Shown here piece after piece: positions 1 through 8,776 of a stretch of DNA of 64,000 nt. How positions within the stretch are numbered: position 1 is the stretch's first letter; each line of letters starts with the position of its first letter. The notes beneath the pieces are model-generated. The model was not told the origin of the DNA. It did not search any database and was given only the letters and a program-made list of their open reading frames with translations. Position numbers and translations under genes: made by a program. The stretch lies in NCBI GenBank assembly GCA_943787785.1, contig CALSNT010000020.1:128082-192081 (forward strand). The letters run 5' to 3'. Source of the stretch: an uncultured Paracoccaceae bacterium. GTDB lineage: Bacteria > Pseudomonadota > Alphaproteobacteria > Rhodobacterales > Rhodobacteraceae.

Positions 1-931
1 CGTCGACAATGTTGCGGTTTGCGGTTGGCAGCCCCTCGGCGTCGAAAGCCCGTGAGGCGGCGATGCGGGGGCGGTGCGGGGTCTCGGTCAGGGTGAGTGC
101 GTCAGGCAGCACGGGCTGGCCGAGGGCGTCGCGCGCCCACGTGCCTCCACGCACGACGGCTGTGCCGTCGATTGCCGCCAAAAGATGGCCAATCAGGGTG
201 CCAGCGACACGTTCGTCAAAGATCACAGGGGCGGGGCCGGTAGGGGGTTTGCGTGCTCCGGCGCGGGCAACGGTGCGTTCGCCTGCCTGGGTGCCGACCT
301 GTTCGGGCGGTGGCAGGTCAGCGGCGAAGACGCGGGATTCGAAGGCGTGGTCACGCTCCATGTCCGTGCCTTCGCCGGTGATGGCGACGGCCGAGACCGA
401 GCGGCTGGTGCGTCCATAGCGTGCTGTGAAACCGTTGGTTGCGGCCAGCGCGATGTCGGATCGTGAATAGCCCGCAGCGCTGGACTGGACTTGCGACACA
501 CCGATAACTGCCGCCGCTGCTGTTTCGGCGCGTCGGGCGTCAGCCTCCAGTGCGGCAGCATCGGGGGCCGCACCGGGGTCGGCCAGTTCCAATGCAGTCA
601 CATCCGTGTCTGGCGTCAGCTGCTCCGGGTCGGCAAGGCCGAGGGCGGGGTCCAGAGGCGCTTCGCGCGCCATTGCAACAGCGCGCTCAGCCATATCAGT
701 CAGCGTCGCCGCATCGCCCTTGCCGGCCGAAATATTTGCCTGCCGCTGGCCGACGAAAACTCGCAAGCCGATGTCGAGCGCTTCCGAGATTTCGACGTGC
801 TCAAGCGCGCCGTTCAGGACGTCTGCCGACAGGGCGGCGGACTGAACGGCAATTGCGTCGGCAGCATCGGCCCCGGCTTTACGGGCGCTGGCGATCAAGC
901 GCTCAGTCAGGTCGGATAGCGGATTAGTCAT
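1..931 (-). CDS. pmbA: PmbA/TldE-type metallopeptidase subunit (partial)
   Basis: Partial gene that leaves the window at its 3' end; 310 codons are visible from an ATG at 931. This frame is open to the edge. The protein resembles PmbA (TldE), partner of TldD in a cytoplasmic protease that trims unfolded peptides; in E. coli it acts on microcin precursors and antitoxins. The best visible matches are TDMERDHAFE (residues 189-198) and APVIFDERVAGTLIGHL (234-250), both with close counterparts in E. coli PmbA, followed by the typical SRAFDAEGLPT stretch near 293-303. The PmbA subunit is not expected to carry the zinc motif that TldD has. The missing part is the C-terminal barrel third. The next gene on the same strand (DUF2125) lies 137 bases upstream. 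Family assignment is firm; the exact substrate is unknown. Confidence 0.88.
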   Translation of the reverse strand, partial: MTNPLSDLTERLIASARKAGADAADAIAVQSAALSADVLNGALEHVEISEALDIGLRVFVGQRQANISAGKGDAATLTDMAERAVAMAREAPLDPALGLADPEQLTPDTDVTALELADPGAAPDAAALEADARRAETAAAAVIGVSQVQSSAAGYSRSDIALAATNGFTARYGRTSRSVSAVAITGEGTDMERDHAFESRVFAADLPPPEQVGTQAGERTVARAGARKPPTGPAPVIFDERVAGTLIGHLLAAIDGTAVVRGGTWARDALGQPVLPDALTLTETPHRPRIAASRAFDAEGLPTANRNIVD

Positions 932-1068
932 TGCACAGAGTTGTCCTTTCGCAGCCCTAGGCACCTAGTCGGTGACCCAGGCATCGGCAAGGCCGTACGA
1001 TTGGATGCTGGCAAAAGCAAACGGGCCGCCCGGCTTGGACGGCACGCCTTTCACATTCTCGAAGTGGA

Positions 1069-2595
1069 TCAGCGCAGACGCAGACCGTTGGCAGAAATAC
1101 CGCCCTCAGGCGTCAGTTCAATCTCGGACACCAGCGAGTCAGGCCCGTTGCCGGGGCGCGCGAACATGCCCATCATGCCGCGAAATCCCAGCGCCTGTTC
1201 TGATGGGATCAGGCCCATCGCGATCAGTTTGTCGAGCAACGCATTGGCCCCGTCTAGGCTGAGGTTCACCTTGCCGACAGGCTTGGGCATGCCCGGATAG
1301 GTCTGCATGTCGGTGTTGTCGAAGGTGAATGCACCGGTACCCTGCAGGACCGCCCCGGCAAGCGCCAGTTGCAGCTCGCGCAAGTCGAGGCTGTGGATCT
1401 GCCCCGGCATCTCGTCTCCGAAGTTACCCTGCTGGACCTCGGGCGACATGATGTCGATGTTCCAGTTTGCCTTGCCCATCGTGTCGATGATCAGCGTGGC
1501 CGGATCGTGGGGCAGCACCCCTGCCGGGTCGATCATTGACCAGATCATCTCGGACACAGCCAGATCGCGTAGAATCAGGCCAAAGCCAACGTCCTGCGGC
1601 GTTTCCGACGCCATAATCGGCATCGTCAGGCGACCGCCGGTTTCTGCTGCGGTAAACTCGACCTGGGGAAACGGGATTTCCGATCCCGACACGGTTATCG
1701 CTACATCGGTATTGCCACCGCCATAGCTGATTCCATCGGCGTTCATCGAAAAATCCAACGATCCGGTGGCCGAGGACACATCGGCATCGAAAGTGGAATT
1801 ATCGGGCCCAGAGGCCTGCATCGAGTAGGACGCGGCACCCGATGTCAGCGTCCCCGCCACCGCAAAGCCATCCATCAGCATTCCGGCCATGTCTGTAAGA
1901 TCGGCGGACTCGAGCAGTGTCGACGTCGAGGTCGAGGCGATGTTCGCAATTTCGCCAGTCAGGACGATACGCCCCTCATTGCCTTCAGGATCGGCGAAAT
2001 CGACGTCGATGGTCGCGCGCTCCATGTTTGAGTTGGCATCGACCTGGCGTGGATCGCCGTCGGACAACGTATAGCTGCCGTCCAGTCCAACTGCACGCAG
2101 ATCGAAGGTGCCGTCGATTTGCTGGTCATCAACGCTGAGGTTGGCCAGCGACATGCCAACTTCAGGGGCAAGGTAATCGTACCGGCGTTGTGCCTCGTCG
2201 CCTGACGCAACCATGGTCAGTCCGGCCAGGTCCATTGCGATGATATAGCTGACCTCCGGGCCATCCGGGATATCCTGTGTAACCACAAGATCGAATTCCG
2301 GCGACATGGAAATTGACACCGTGCCGTCGCCGCGCTCCTGAAACCGCACTTCTGCTAAGGTGCCGCTGACGTCGTCGCTGCCGGTGCCATCGACATCCAT
2401 GGCAATGCGCAGACCAGAAACGACCAACGTATCGCCCTCTCGCGCAACATTGGCGGTCGTCATCATTTCGCCATAGCTGGCAGCCTGGGCTTGCCAGTCT
2501 TCCCAGACTTGTTCGGGTGTAACATCGGCCAGAGCGCCGCTTTGAGGCAGTAGCAAAAGCATCGCTGCGCCCCCGAGGGTTGAGCGATTTTTCAT
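1069..2595 (-). CDS. DUF2125 family secreted protein
   Basis: 508-residue protein with a clear signal peptide: KNR, a hydrophobic run MLLLLPQS, and a likely cut after GALA (about residue 23). The rest is beta-rich and repetitive, with many short segments of the LSVDDQQIDGTFDLRAVGLD type, as in the periplasmic DUF2125 family of alphaproteobacteria. No catalytic motif is visible. DUF2125 proteins have no established function; the repeated lipid-binding-like beta pattern is only suggestive. The ATG at 2595 is chosen because it starts the signal peptide. The gene stands alone: pmbA starts 137 bases downstream on the same strand, and the enoyl-CoA hydratase gene diverges 133 bases upstream. Family call moderate to good; role unknown. 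Confidence 0.82.
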   Translation of the reverse strand: MKNRSTLGGAAMLLLLPQSGALADVTPEQVWEDWQAQAASYGEMMTTANVAREGDTLVVSGLRIAMDVDGTGSDDVSGTLAEVRFQERGDGTVSISMSPEFDLVVTQDIPDGPEVSYIIAMDLAGLTMVASGDEAQRRYDYLAPEVGMSLANLSVDDQQIDGTFDLRAVGLDGSYTLSDGDPRQVDANSNMERATIDVDFADPEGNEGRIVLTGEIANIASTSTSTLLESADLTDMAGMLMDGFAVAGTLTSGAASYSMQASGPDNSTFDADVSSATGSLDFSMNADGISYGGGNTDVAITVSGSEIPFPQVEFTAAETGGRLTMPIMASETPQDVGFGLILRDLAVSEMIWSMIDPAGVLPHDPATLIIDTMGKANWNIDIMSPEVQQGNFGDEMPGQIHSLDLRELQLALAGAVLQGTGAFTFDNTDMQTYPGMPKPVGKVNLSLDGANALLDKLIAMGLIPSEQALGFRGMMGMFARPGNGPDSLVSEIELTPEGGISANGLRLR

Positions 2596-2728
2596 GGTTT
2601 ACCTTTCCGGCTTGTGCGATTTCGCCCCAGTCTGCCTGTCCGGTCCCCTACGTCAAGTGCTGTGCAGCTTGGAGCCGATGACATTCGGGGTTAGGTCAAA
2701 AGCGACGCACAGCATCGGGTAGGCAAAC

Positions 2729-3349
2729 ATGATCCGGATCACGAATGAAAAGGGCGTTACACGCCTGACGCTGAACCGCGCGGACAAAGCCAATGCCCTG
2801 ACCTCAGCAATGCTGGAGACGCTTGATGAGGCGGTTGCCAAGTCTACTGCGTCGGTTCTGGTCCTGACTGGTGCCGGACGCACATTTAGCGCAGGTGCTG
2901 ATCTGGACGACGTTGGGACCGGATTGGCCACCGATCCGGTGTGGGAGCGTTTGTCGGCGCGCATCGCCTGCTATCCCGGACTGACCATCGCCGCTTTAAA
3001 CGGCACGGCGGCGGGTGGCGCGCTGGGCATGGTGCTGGCCTGTGATCTGCGCCTGTCCGTGCCCGCAGCAAAGTTTTTCTATCCGGTGATGCGGCTGGGC
3101 TATCTGCCTCAACCCAGCGATCCCGCTCGGCTGAGCGCCTTGGTGGGCACGGCCCGAGCCAAGCTGCTGCTAATGGCCGGGCAGCGGTGGACTGCGGCAG
3201 AGGCACTGGATCTTGGGCTGGTTGACCGAGTTGTTGAGCCAGATGCGCTTGAAGACATGGTAGGTGAATTGGCAGCGGATGCGCTGGGTGCGGACCGGGC
3301 GCATGTCGCGGCGATCAAAGCTATGTTTGCGCCCGGTGCGGCAGGTTGA
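2729..3349 (+). CDS. enoyl-CoA hydratase/isomerase family protein (short)
   Basis: 206-residue crotonase-fold protein. The N-terminal IRITNEKGVTRLTLNRADKA, the oxyanion-hole segment AGRTFSAGADLDDV (about 49-62) and GTAAGGALGMVLACDLRL (about 92-109) are typical. At 206 residues it is shorter than the usual 255-260, ending soon after the AAEALDLGLVDRVV helix, so the C-terminal trimerisation helices are reduced. The second catalytic acid of true hydratases is not obvious (the region reads MRLGYLPQP), so the reaction could be hydration, isomerisation or hydrolysis of an acyl-CoA. Its TGA overlaps the TTG start of the flavoprotein gene downstream, which implies translational coupling. Substrate unknown. 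Confidence 0.85.
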   Translation: MIRITNEKGVTRLTLNRADKANALTSAMLETLDEAVAKSTASVLVLTGAGRTFSAGADLDDVGTGLATDPVWERLSARIACYPGLTIAALNGTAAGGALGMVLACDLRLSVPAAKFFYPVMRLGYLPQPSDPARLSALVGTARAKLLLMAGQRWTAAEALDLGLVDRVVEPDALEDMVGELAADALGADRAHVAAIKAMFAPGAAG

Positions 3350-4542
3350 GTGCCGACTGCGAACCACTCGACGCGCTGGTCATCGGGGGTGGTCCTGCGG
3401 GCTTGATGGCTGCAGAAGCGCTTGCTGGCGCGGGGCATCGCGTCGTCGTGGCCGAGGCCAAACCAAGCGTCGGGCGGAAATTCCTGATGGCCGGAAAATC
3501 CGGGTTAAACCTGACCAATGCAGGGTCGCGGGACGCGGTGCTGGCTAGTTTCGGCGACCGTGCTGCACATCTGGAGCCGATGCTCCGGGCGTTTGATCCG
3601 GGTGAAATTCAACACTGGGCCGAAGGGCTGAACCAGACGTTGTTCACGGGCAGTACCGGGCGGGTATTTCCCCGCGCGATGAAAGCTTCGCCATTGCTGC
3701 GGGCGTGGCTGGCACGCCTCTCTGGGCTTGGGGTCGAGGTGCGCACCCGTTGGCGCTGGACGGGATGGGAGGGGTCCGACGTGATGTTCGAGACGCCCGG
3801 GGGGTCGAGGCGCATCTGTCCGAAGGTTACGATCCTTGGCGTTGGTGGTGCCAGTTGGGCGCGTTTGGGCTCGGACGGGGCCTGGGCTGCGCATTTGGCG
3901 GCTGAGGGTGCGGCGCTTGTACCGTTTCGCCCCGCAAATGGTGGTCTGTCAGTTGAATGGTCCGGCCCGATGCAGCGCCATTTTGGAACGCCAATCAAGG
4001 CGGTGAGGTTGAATGCTGGTCCGCTAACCAGTCGCGGCGAGTTCGTGATCTCGGCGAAGGGGTTGGAGGGCGGCGGCATCTACGGCGTATTTGCCGCTGT
4101 CCGCGATGGCGCGCCCTTGCTGCTGGATCTGCAACCGGGTCGAGACCGCGCCGAAGTTGCTGCCCGGCTGAAACGCCCACGCGGCAAGACCAGCCTGTCG
4201 AACCATCTACGAAAGACACTGAAACTGCCTCCGGTGCAGATTGCGCTGCTGCAAGAGTTCGCGCGACTGCTGCCGGTCGACCCGGCCGAGTTGGCTTCCG
4301 TTATCAAGGCCTTGCCCATCCGCCATGCTGGACCACTCCCAATGGACGAGGCGATCTCGACCGCAGGCGGAGTGTCGTTTTCGGCGCTTGATGAAACGCT
4401 GGAACTTATTGCAAGACCCGGAACATTTGTTGCGGGTGAAGCGCTGGACTGGGAGGCCCCGACGGGTGGCTATTTGTTGACGGCCTGCCTGTCAACCGGC
4501 CACTGGGCAGGTCGCCATGCTGCGCGCCGGTTGTCCGGCTGA
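3346..4542 (+). CDS. FAD-dependent flavoprotein, HI0933/TIGR03862 type
   Basis: 398 residues beginning at a TTG codon that overlaps the stop of the preceding gene by four bases (TTGA). The N-terminus has a Rossmann dinucleotide motif (VIGGGPAGLMAAEAL, about 12-26) followed by GRKFLMAGKSGLNLTN, the hallmark of the HI0933/BaiN family of NAD(P)/FAD oxidoreductases. The C-terminus (GGVSFSALDETLEL; ALDWEAPTGGYLLTAC) matches the TIGR03862 subgroup common in alphaproteobacteria. No in-frame ATG lies close enough to replace the TTG without losing the FAD motif. Cytosolic; its physiological reaction is not established. Coupling to the short crotonase suggests a shared but unknown metabolic step. Confidence 0.87.
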   Translation: MSADCEPLDALVIGGGPAGLMAAEALAGAGHRVVVAEAKPSVGRKFLMAGKSGLNLTNAGSRDAVLASFGDRAAHLEPMLRAFDPGEIQHWAEGLNQTLFTGSTGRVFPRAMKASPLLRAWLARLSGLGVEVRTRWRWTGWEGSDVMFETPGGSRRICPKVTILGVGGASWARLGSDGAWAAHLAAEGAALVPFRPANGGLSVEWSGPMQRHFGTPIKAVRLNAGPLTSRGEFVISAKGLEGGGIYGVFAAVRDGAPLLLDLQPGRDRAEVAARLKRPRGKTSLSNHLRKTLKLPPVQIALLQEFARLLPVDPAELASVIKALPIRHAGPLPMDEAISTAGGVSFSALDETLELIARPGTFVAGEALDWEAPTGGYLLTACLSTGHWAGRHAARRLSG

Positions 4543-4676
4543 AATACGCTGGCGTGTCAGGATGGCCCCTTTGAGGCGGTCCCCGGCGGTAGGGGCGCAG
4601 CACGCACGGGAGGGAATTCGGGGCAAGGACGAGGCCGTGGCTTGATTTTGCCGCGATCTGCGTTCAGAGTTTTCCC

Positions 4677-5021
4677 ATGACGATCCAGACACCTACCCCG
4701 TTCCCGGCGGCAAGACCGGCCCCTGAGCAAGTTACGTTTGATCGCAGTGAGTTATCGACAATCCTGGGACTCTATGGGCGCATGGTCGCTGCCGGAGAGT
4801 GGCGTGATTACGGGATGTCGTTCCTGCGCGAGGTTGCGGTCTTTTCGGTGTTTCGACGCTCGGCTGAAAACCCGCTCTACAGGATAGAAAAGCGCCCCAA
4901 GCTACGCAATCGGCAGGGGCTCTATGCGGTGATCGGCATGGACGGACGCATCCTGAAGCGCGGCCATGATTTGCGGACTGTTCTACGGGTGCTTGAGGTC
5001 AAACTGATCCGTGCGATTTAA
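4677..5021 (+). CDS. DUF2794 family protein
   Basis: 114-residue cytosolic protein recognised as DUF2794, a short family conserved in alphaproteobacteria. Typical segments are ELSTILGLYGRMVAAGEWRD (about 24-43), FSVFRRSAENPLYRIEK and the C-terminal ILKRGHDLRTVLRVLEVKL. No catalytic residues or membrane segments can be seen. Its 3' end overlaps the convergent NlpC/P60 gene by 23 bases, an unusual tail-to-tail arrangement that allows antisense pairing of the two mRNAs. Function unknown. Confidence 0.88.
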   Translation: MTIQTPTPFPAARPAPEQVTFDRSELSTILGLYGRMVAAGEWRDYGMSFLREVAVFSVFRRSAENPLYRIEKRPKLRNRQGLYAVIGMDGRILKRGHDLRTVLRVLEVKLIRAI

Positions 5022-5865
5022 GGCGAGCGATGCGTTTCCTTGATGTTGGCAGCCCGTCGCCCGCTGTTTCGATCCGTTTGATGGCCGTCGCGGTGTTTTC
5101 GATCACAACCGCCAACGGCGCCGCAGTGGCGTGGATGATCCGATCCGCATCCATTGCCAGTGCGACATGGCCTTTCCAGAAGATCAGATCACCTCGTTGA
5201 AGCACCGCACCGTCGGGCAGCGGATCGCCGACAGCGTTCTCGATCAGATCACTGTCGCCGGGGCAGGCAACGCCGCAGGCCAGCAGGGACGCCTGCACCA
5301 GGCCGGAGCAATCCAGTCCGTCGCCAGTGTTTCCAGCCCAGAGGTACGGGGTTCCGAGGAACAGCCTTGCGACCTCGACCGGGTCATCCTCAACCGTGTC
5401 GATGGGGCGCAGATGGTCGCCGCGAACAAATACCTGCGGCTGGCCCGGAACGATGACTTTCGACCAGATGCCCTCGGTCCCCGTCACCTGCAGACGGGCA
5501 CCGAAAGGCGGGCGGAACAGCATGTCGGACTTCACGTCCGGCGCAGCAAAGGCAAGTGTGTGGCGCAGCGCAACGCGGTGGGTGGGGCGGTGTGGTTTGG
5601 CAAGGGCCGCGACCTCGACCCAGCCGACATAGTCGTCCTTTGCCGCCTGAACAAAGGCCCAGCCATCGCGGGTGTCGTAGTGAAGGACAGATTCGCCCAG
5701 CAAAACCTGGCGGTCAGGTTTGCCCGCGGGCGATGCACGCAGAAACGCGGCTGTTGCGGCGATGGCTTTGGCTTCGCCATCTACATACCTTGCTGCGGAC
5801 ACGACCCCTTCGAGGTGCCTTGCCGCGACGCCGCCATTAGCCGGCGTGGTGCGGCGGTCGCTCAT
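4999..5865 (-). CDS. NlpC/P60 (C40) peptidoglycan hydrolase with SH3 domain
   Basis: 288 residues. Residues roughly 45-145 look like SH3b modules (LGESVLHYDTRDGWAFVQA; FGARLQVTGTEGIWSKV). The C-terminal half is an NlpC/P60 domain: catalytic cysteine in GLDCSGLVQ, histidine in GHVALAMD, third polar residue in IIHATAA. Family members cleave the gamma-D-Glu to diaminopimelate bond of murein peptides, here perhaps for recycling, since no signal peptide is visible. The ATG overlaps the stop of the upstream M17 peptidase gene by four bases, so the two peptidases form an operon, a pairing common in this bacterial group. The 3' end overlaps the convergent DUF2794 gene. Confidence 0.9.
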   Translation of the reverse strand: MSDRRTTPANGGVAARHLEGVVSAARYVDGEAKAIAATAAFLRASPAGKPDRQVLLGESVLHYDTRDGWAFVQAAKDDYVGWVEVAALAKPHRPTHRVALRHTLAFAAPDVKSDMLFRPPFGARLQVTGTEGIWSKVIVPGQPQVFVRGDHLRPIDTVEDDPVEVARLFLGTPYLWAGNTGDGLDCSGLVQASLLACGVACPGDSDLIENAVGDPLPDGAVLQRGDLIFWKGHVALAMDADRIIHATAAPLAVVIENTATAIKRIETAGDGLPTSRKRIARLKSHGSV

Positions 5866-7244
5866 AGGTCAAGAACCTCCGGCAGGGCATCCAGAATCGC
5901 CCGTGTCCCCTGCCCGACTCCGCCTTTTGGGCGACCCGGAGCTGGTTTTGGCTGCCAGCCGTAAATGTCGAAATGCGCATAGCGCGCAGCGCCAGCGAAA
6001 CGACGCAGGAAAAGCGCGGCGGTGATCGCCCCTGCGAACCCACCCGATGGTGCGTTGTCGAGGTCAGCGATGCCGGGTTCGATCATCGCCTCATAGGGTT
6101 CGTGGAACGGCAATTGCCAGACTGGGTCACGGACCTTGTCGGCGGCGGCGCGCAAGGCTTCGGCAAAACCGATATCATCGCAGAAGAATGGTGCAAGGTC
6201 GGGGCCGACGGCGACTCGCGCAGCCCCGGTTAAAGTTGCCATCGAGATCGTCAGGTCGCTGTCGCCTTCCGCCGCCAGCGCGAGTGCATCGGCCAGCACC
6301 AGGCGGCCTTCAGCGTCGGTATTGTTGATCTCGACCGTCAATCCGTTGCGCGCGGTCAGAATGTCTCCGGGGCGGAAGCTGGCGCCGCTGACAGCGTTTT
6401 CGGCCACCGGCAGCAGAACACGCAAGCGCAGGGATAGACCCAGCCCCATGATCATCCGCGCCAGTCCGAGAACCGCCGCCGCGCCGCCCATATCTTTCTT
6501 CATCAGCCCCATCGACGCGCCGGGTTTGAGGTTCAATCCGCCGGTGTCAAAGACCACTCCCTTGCCGACCAGCGTCAGAACCGGCCCCGCTGAACCCCAG
6601 GTCATATCAATCAGGCGCGGCGCGCGGGGCGAGGCGCGCCCAACTGCGTGTATTAGCGGAAAGTTCTGCGTCAGCAGGTCATCGCCGCTGATAACCGAAA
6701 TGTCGGCCTCATAGGCTTCGGCGAGTGTGCGAGCCTCGGCTTCCAACTCATCCGGTCCCATATCCGAGCTTGGCGTATTGATCAGATCACGAGTCAGCGC
6801 CTCGCCCGCCGCAATGTGCATCAGTCGGTCGGCGTCGATGCCCTTGGGTGCAACAAGCTGCGCCTGAGGCGGTTTTTGGTCCCGGTAGCGGTTGAATCGA
6901 TAGCCACCAAACAGCCAGCCAAGTGCGCATTCACTGAGGTCATCGCCTTCCGGCGCGTTTGCCAGAATGTAGGTCGCGGCGGGCAGGCCAGCGCGTATCT
7001 TTGCAGCCAGAAAACGCCGTCGTCGGCGGCTTTCGGCTTTGCCCAGGCCGCCAACTGCCGCGCGCAGGCCACCCTCCGGGCCGGGAAGCACCAGTGCACT
7101 GCCGGCAGCGGCGCGAAATCCGTTAGCTACGACCCAGGATCGGGTCGCGTCATCCTGCTGGGCCAACCAGTCATCAAGCTGATCCGCAGTGATCAGCGAC
7201 AGCGGTACGGTATTTTTGATCGGGTCGGCAAAACGCAGAGGCAT
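5862..7244 (-). CDS. M17 leucyl aminopeptidase family protein
   Basis: 460-residue cytosolic metallo-aminopeptidase. The catalytic half carries the two M17 signatures: VGKGVVFDTGGLNLKPG (lysine and aspartate ligands of the two-metal site), followed by MKKDMGGAAAVLGL, and NTDAEGRLVLADAL (metal-binding Asp/Glu and catalytic Arg). It is a little shorter than E. coli PepA (503), mainly at the N-terminal regulatory domain, as in the 'leucyl aminopeptidase family' subgroup. It heads a two-gene operon with the NlpC/P60 hydrolase, suggesting joint processing of peptides, possibly muropeptides (inference). Likely substrate: N-terminal hydrophobic residues of short peptides. Confidence 0.92.
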   Translation of the reverse strand: MPLRFADPIKNTVPLSLITADQLDDWLAQQDDATRSWVVANGFRAAAGSALVLPGPEGGLRAAVGGLGKAESRRRRRFLAAKIRAGLPAATYILANAPEGDDLSECALGWLFGGYRFNRYRDQKPPQAQLVAPKGIDADRLMHIAAGEALTRDLINTPSSDMGPDELEAEARTLAEAYEADISVISGDDLLTQNFPLIHAVGRASPRAPRLIDMTWGSAGPVLTLVGKGVVFDTGGLNLKPGASMGLMKKDMGGAAAVLGLARMIMGLGLSLRLRVLLPVAENAVSGASFRPGDILTARNGLTVEINNTDAEGRLVLADALALAAEGDSDLTISMATLTGAARVAVGPDLAPFFCDDIGFAEALRAAADKVRDPVWQLPFHEPYEAMIEPGIADLDNAPSGGFAGAITAALFLRRFAGAARYAHFDIYGWQPKPAPGRPKGGVGQGTRAILDALPEVLDL

Positions 7245-7322
7245 GGCAGTAGTCCGCTGGAAATTTCCAGCAGAACACTAGCCTTTGCGCGTCACGCCGC
7301 AACCCCGAGAACAGCGTGACGT

Positions 7323-7718
7323 CTATCCCGCACTGTTGCGAAGCTCGCACACAACCGACATCGAACCTTCGCCCATACGCAAAAGACGTGCCACGGTTGC
7401 GGCGAGCGCGGCTCCGTCACCTGCAAGTCCGGTATTTTGCACGTCGCGCGCTACTTTCGACAGGTTTCCCATGCCCATCTGTTCGGCAATCCCGCCAAGA
7501 CCACGCGCGCGGCGGACGACATCCTCAACATCGCCGTCCATCCAAGCCCGTTCCAACTGGGCCAGTCGGTCCGACAACTCATCCATCGCCCTTGCCAGCA
7601 CATCTCCGGCTTTGGTGTGCCCCAGGTGATCCACCAGACCGGACAGTCGGTCGTGATCGACGGTGAAATCTTCGTTGATGAACAGTTGCTCAACACGGCT
7701 CATGATACTCATTCCCAT
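7323..7718 (-). CDS. Hpt-domain-like protein lacking the phospho-histidine
   Basis: 131 residues, all-helical in appearance. Residues about 62-105 follow the pattern of a histidine-phosphotransfer (Hpt) domain, but where Hpt proteins have AHxLKG this reads ARGLGGIAEQMG, so the phospho-accepting histidine is Arg and the lysine is Gly. The remainder of the motif (MGMGNLSKVARDVQN) keeps the helix spacing. It may therefore be a pseudo-Hpt or simply a four-helix bundle. Start: ATG at 7718 has a GAGAGGG Shine-Dalgarno sequence at good distance; a second ATG five codons in is possible. It lies between the M17 gene (same strand, 78 bases downstream) and the divergent carbonic anhydrase gene. Function unknown. 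Confidence 0.62.
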   Translation of the reverse strand: MGMSIMSRVEQLFINEDFTVDHDRLSGLVDHLGHTKAGDVLARAMDELSDRLAQLERAWMDGDVEDVVRRARGLGGIAEQMGMGNLSKVARDVQNTGLAGDGAALAATVARLLRMGEGSMSVVCELRNSAG

Positions 7719-7846
7719 TTGTTCCCTCTCACAAGACCCCTTATCTGCGAACAGCCTTCATAAATCGTTTCGCCGGGCGGGACTTATCCCTCGAATTTCA
7801 TGCGAATACCGCCTATTTACCCCCCGTTGACCAAGTGAGGACGCCC

Positions 7847-8488
7847 ATGTTGAACGCCAGCAATCTGCCAAGCTATCTCGTCAAACGCTATCAGGGCTGG
7901 AAGGCCACGACCTGGGCCGAGAACAAGGCGTGGTACCGCCGTTTGGCCGAGGAAGGTCAGCGCCCGCGCGTTATGGTAATTTCCTGCTGCGACAGTCGGG
8001 TACATGTGACCTCGATCTTCGGCGCGGATCAGGGAGAATTTTTCATTCACCGTAATATCGCCAGCCTGGTTCCGCCCTTCGGACCGTCGGGCGATTATCA
8101 CGGCACTTCGGCGGCGGTCGAGTATGCGGTGAATTATCTGAATGTCGCGCATCTGATAGTCTTGGGCCACTCCAACTGTGGAGGTGTGCGGGCCTGTCGC
8201 GACATGTGTTCGGGTCAGGCACCGGAACTGTCCGAAGACACTAGCTTTATTGGTCGATGGATCGACATTCTGCGACCCGGATTCGAGCGGCTGGGCGAGA
8301 AAGGCAATGATCTGGAAACTCTGGAGCGCGAAGCGGTTCTGGTCTCGCTGGAGAACCTAATGACGTTCCCCTTCGTGCGTGACGCGGTCGAGGCCGAGCG
8401 TTTGACGCTGCACGGGCTTTATACGGAAATCGGTGAAGGTGGGCTGGAAGAATACGACGCGAAGGTTGCGCGGTTCAGTCCGGTCTGA
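7847..8488 (+). CDS. beta-class carbonic anhydrase
   Basis: Cytosolic zinc enzyme interconverting CO2 and bicarbonate, here 213 residues. Zinc ligands are visible in SCCDSRV (Cys with the Asp-Arg dyad) and HSNCGGVRAC (His and Cys), about 60 residues apart as in beta enzymes. The EFFIHRNIASLVPP segment is also typical. I start at ATG 7847 because GTGAGGA lies seven bases upstream as a ribosome binding site; a GTG at 7835 would add four residues. No signal peptide, so it is probably for supplying bicarbonate to carboxylases. It stands alone, divergent from the Hpt-like gene. Confidence 0.93.
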   Translation: MLNASNLPSYLVKRYQGWKATTWAENKAWYRRLAEEGQRPRVMVISCCDSRVHVTSIFGADQGEFFIHRNIASLVPPFGPSGDYHGTSAAVEYAVNYLNVAHLIVLGHSNCGGVRACRDMCSGQAPELSEDTSFIGRWIDILRPGFERLGEKGNDLETLEREAVLVSLENLMTFPFVRDAVEAERLTLHGLYTEIGEGGLEEYDAKVARFSPV

Positions 8489-8509
8489 GGGTGATCTTTT
8501 CGGCCGCAG

Positions 8510-8551
8510 GCCGCCACGTCCCCGGTCCCCCTCAGAACCATACGTGGCGGC
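8510..8551. repeat. 10-bp inverted repeat with group II intron-like tail
   Basis: Perfect inverted repeat GCCGCCACGT (8510-8519) and ACGTGGCGGC (8542-8551) around a 22-base loop. Read on the minus strand, the right arm runs into ACGTATGGTTC followed by TGAGGGGG. That resembles the 3' strand of group II intron domain V and the bases after it, but the matching 5' strand (GAGCCG type) is absent and no reverse transcriptase is nearby. It is either a relic of such an intron or chance. It lies just after the carbonic anhydrase stop and could also act as a hairpin terminator, though no T-run follows. Confidence 0.3.
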
Positions 8552-8578
8552 GCGTCCGGTCGCACCCCCCCCGGTGGA

Positions 8579-8776
8579 TTAGCCGTAGCTGACGTTCATA
8601 GCCCTGTCGGCCGAGCGCAGGTCGCCGGCGAAGAGGGTACGCATTTCTATTGCTGTGATCGGCTCGTTGGTGTTGGCCGGTGCGCCAAGCGCTGGAACTG
8701 CGATTCTGGTCAATGGTGCACGGTTCGTCCAGGCAGGTCCGCAAAACAGTTTGAGTGCAATTTTTGTCCAGGCCAT
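8579..8776 (-). CDS. candidate small protein, 65 aa
   Basis: A 65-codon frame starting MAWTKIALKLF. Its ATG (8776) is preceded by AAGGGG at a proper distance, which is the main reason to consider it real. The product is mildly basic with a hydrophobic start and has no motif I recognise. It is the last of three leftward candidate small ORFs (with 8934-9038 and 9067-9222) downstream of asd, in a region without larger genes. Coding status needs conservation or expression data. Confidence 0.35.
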   Translation of the reverse strand: MAWTKIALKLFCGPAWTNRAPLTRIAVPALGAPANTNEPITAIEMRTLFAGDLRSADRAMNVSYG

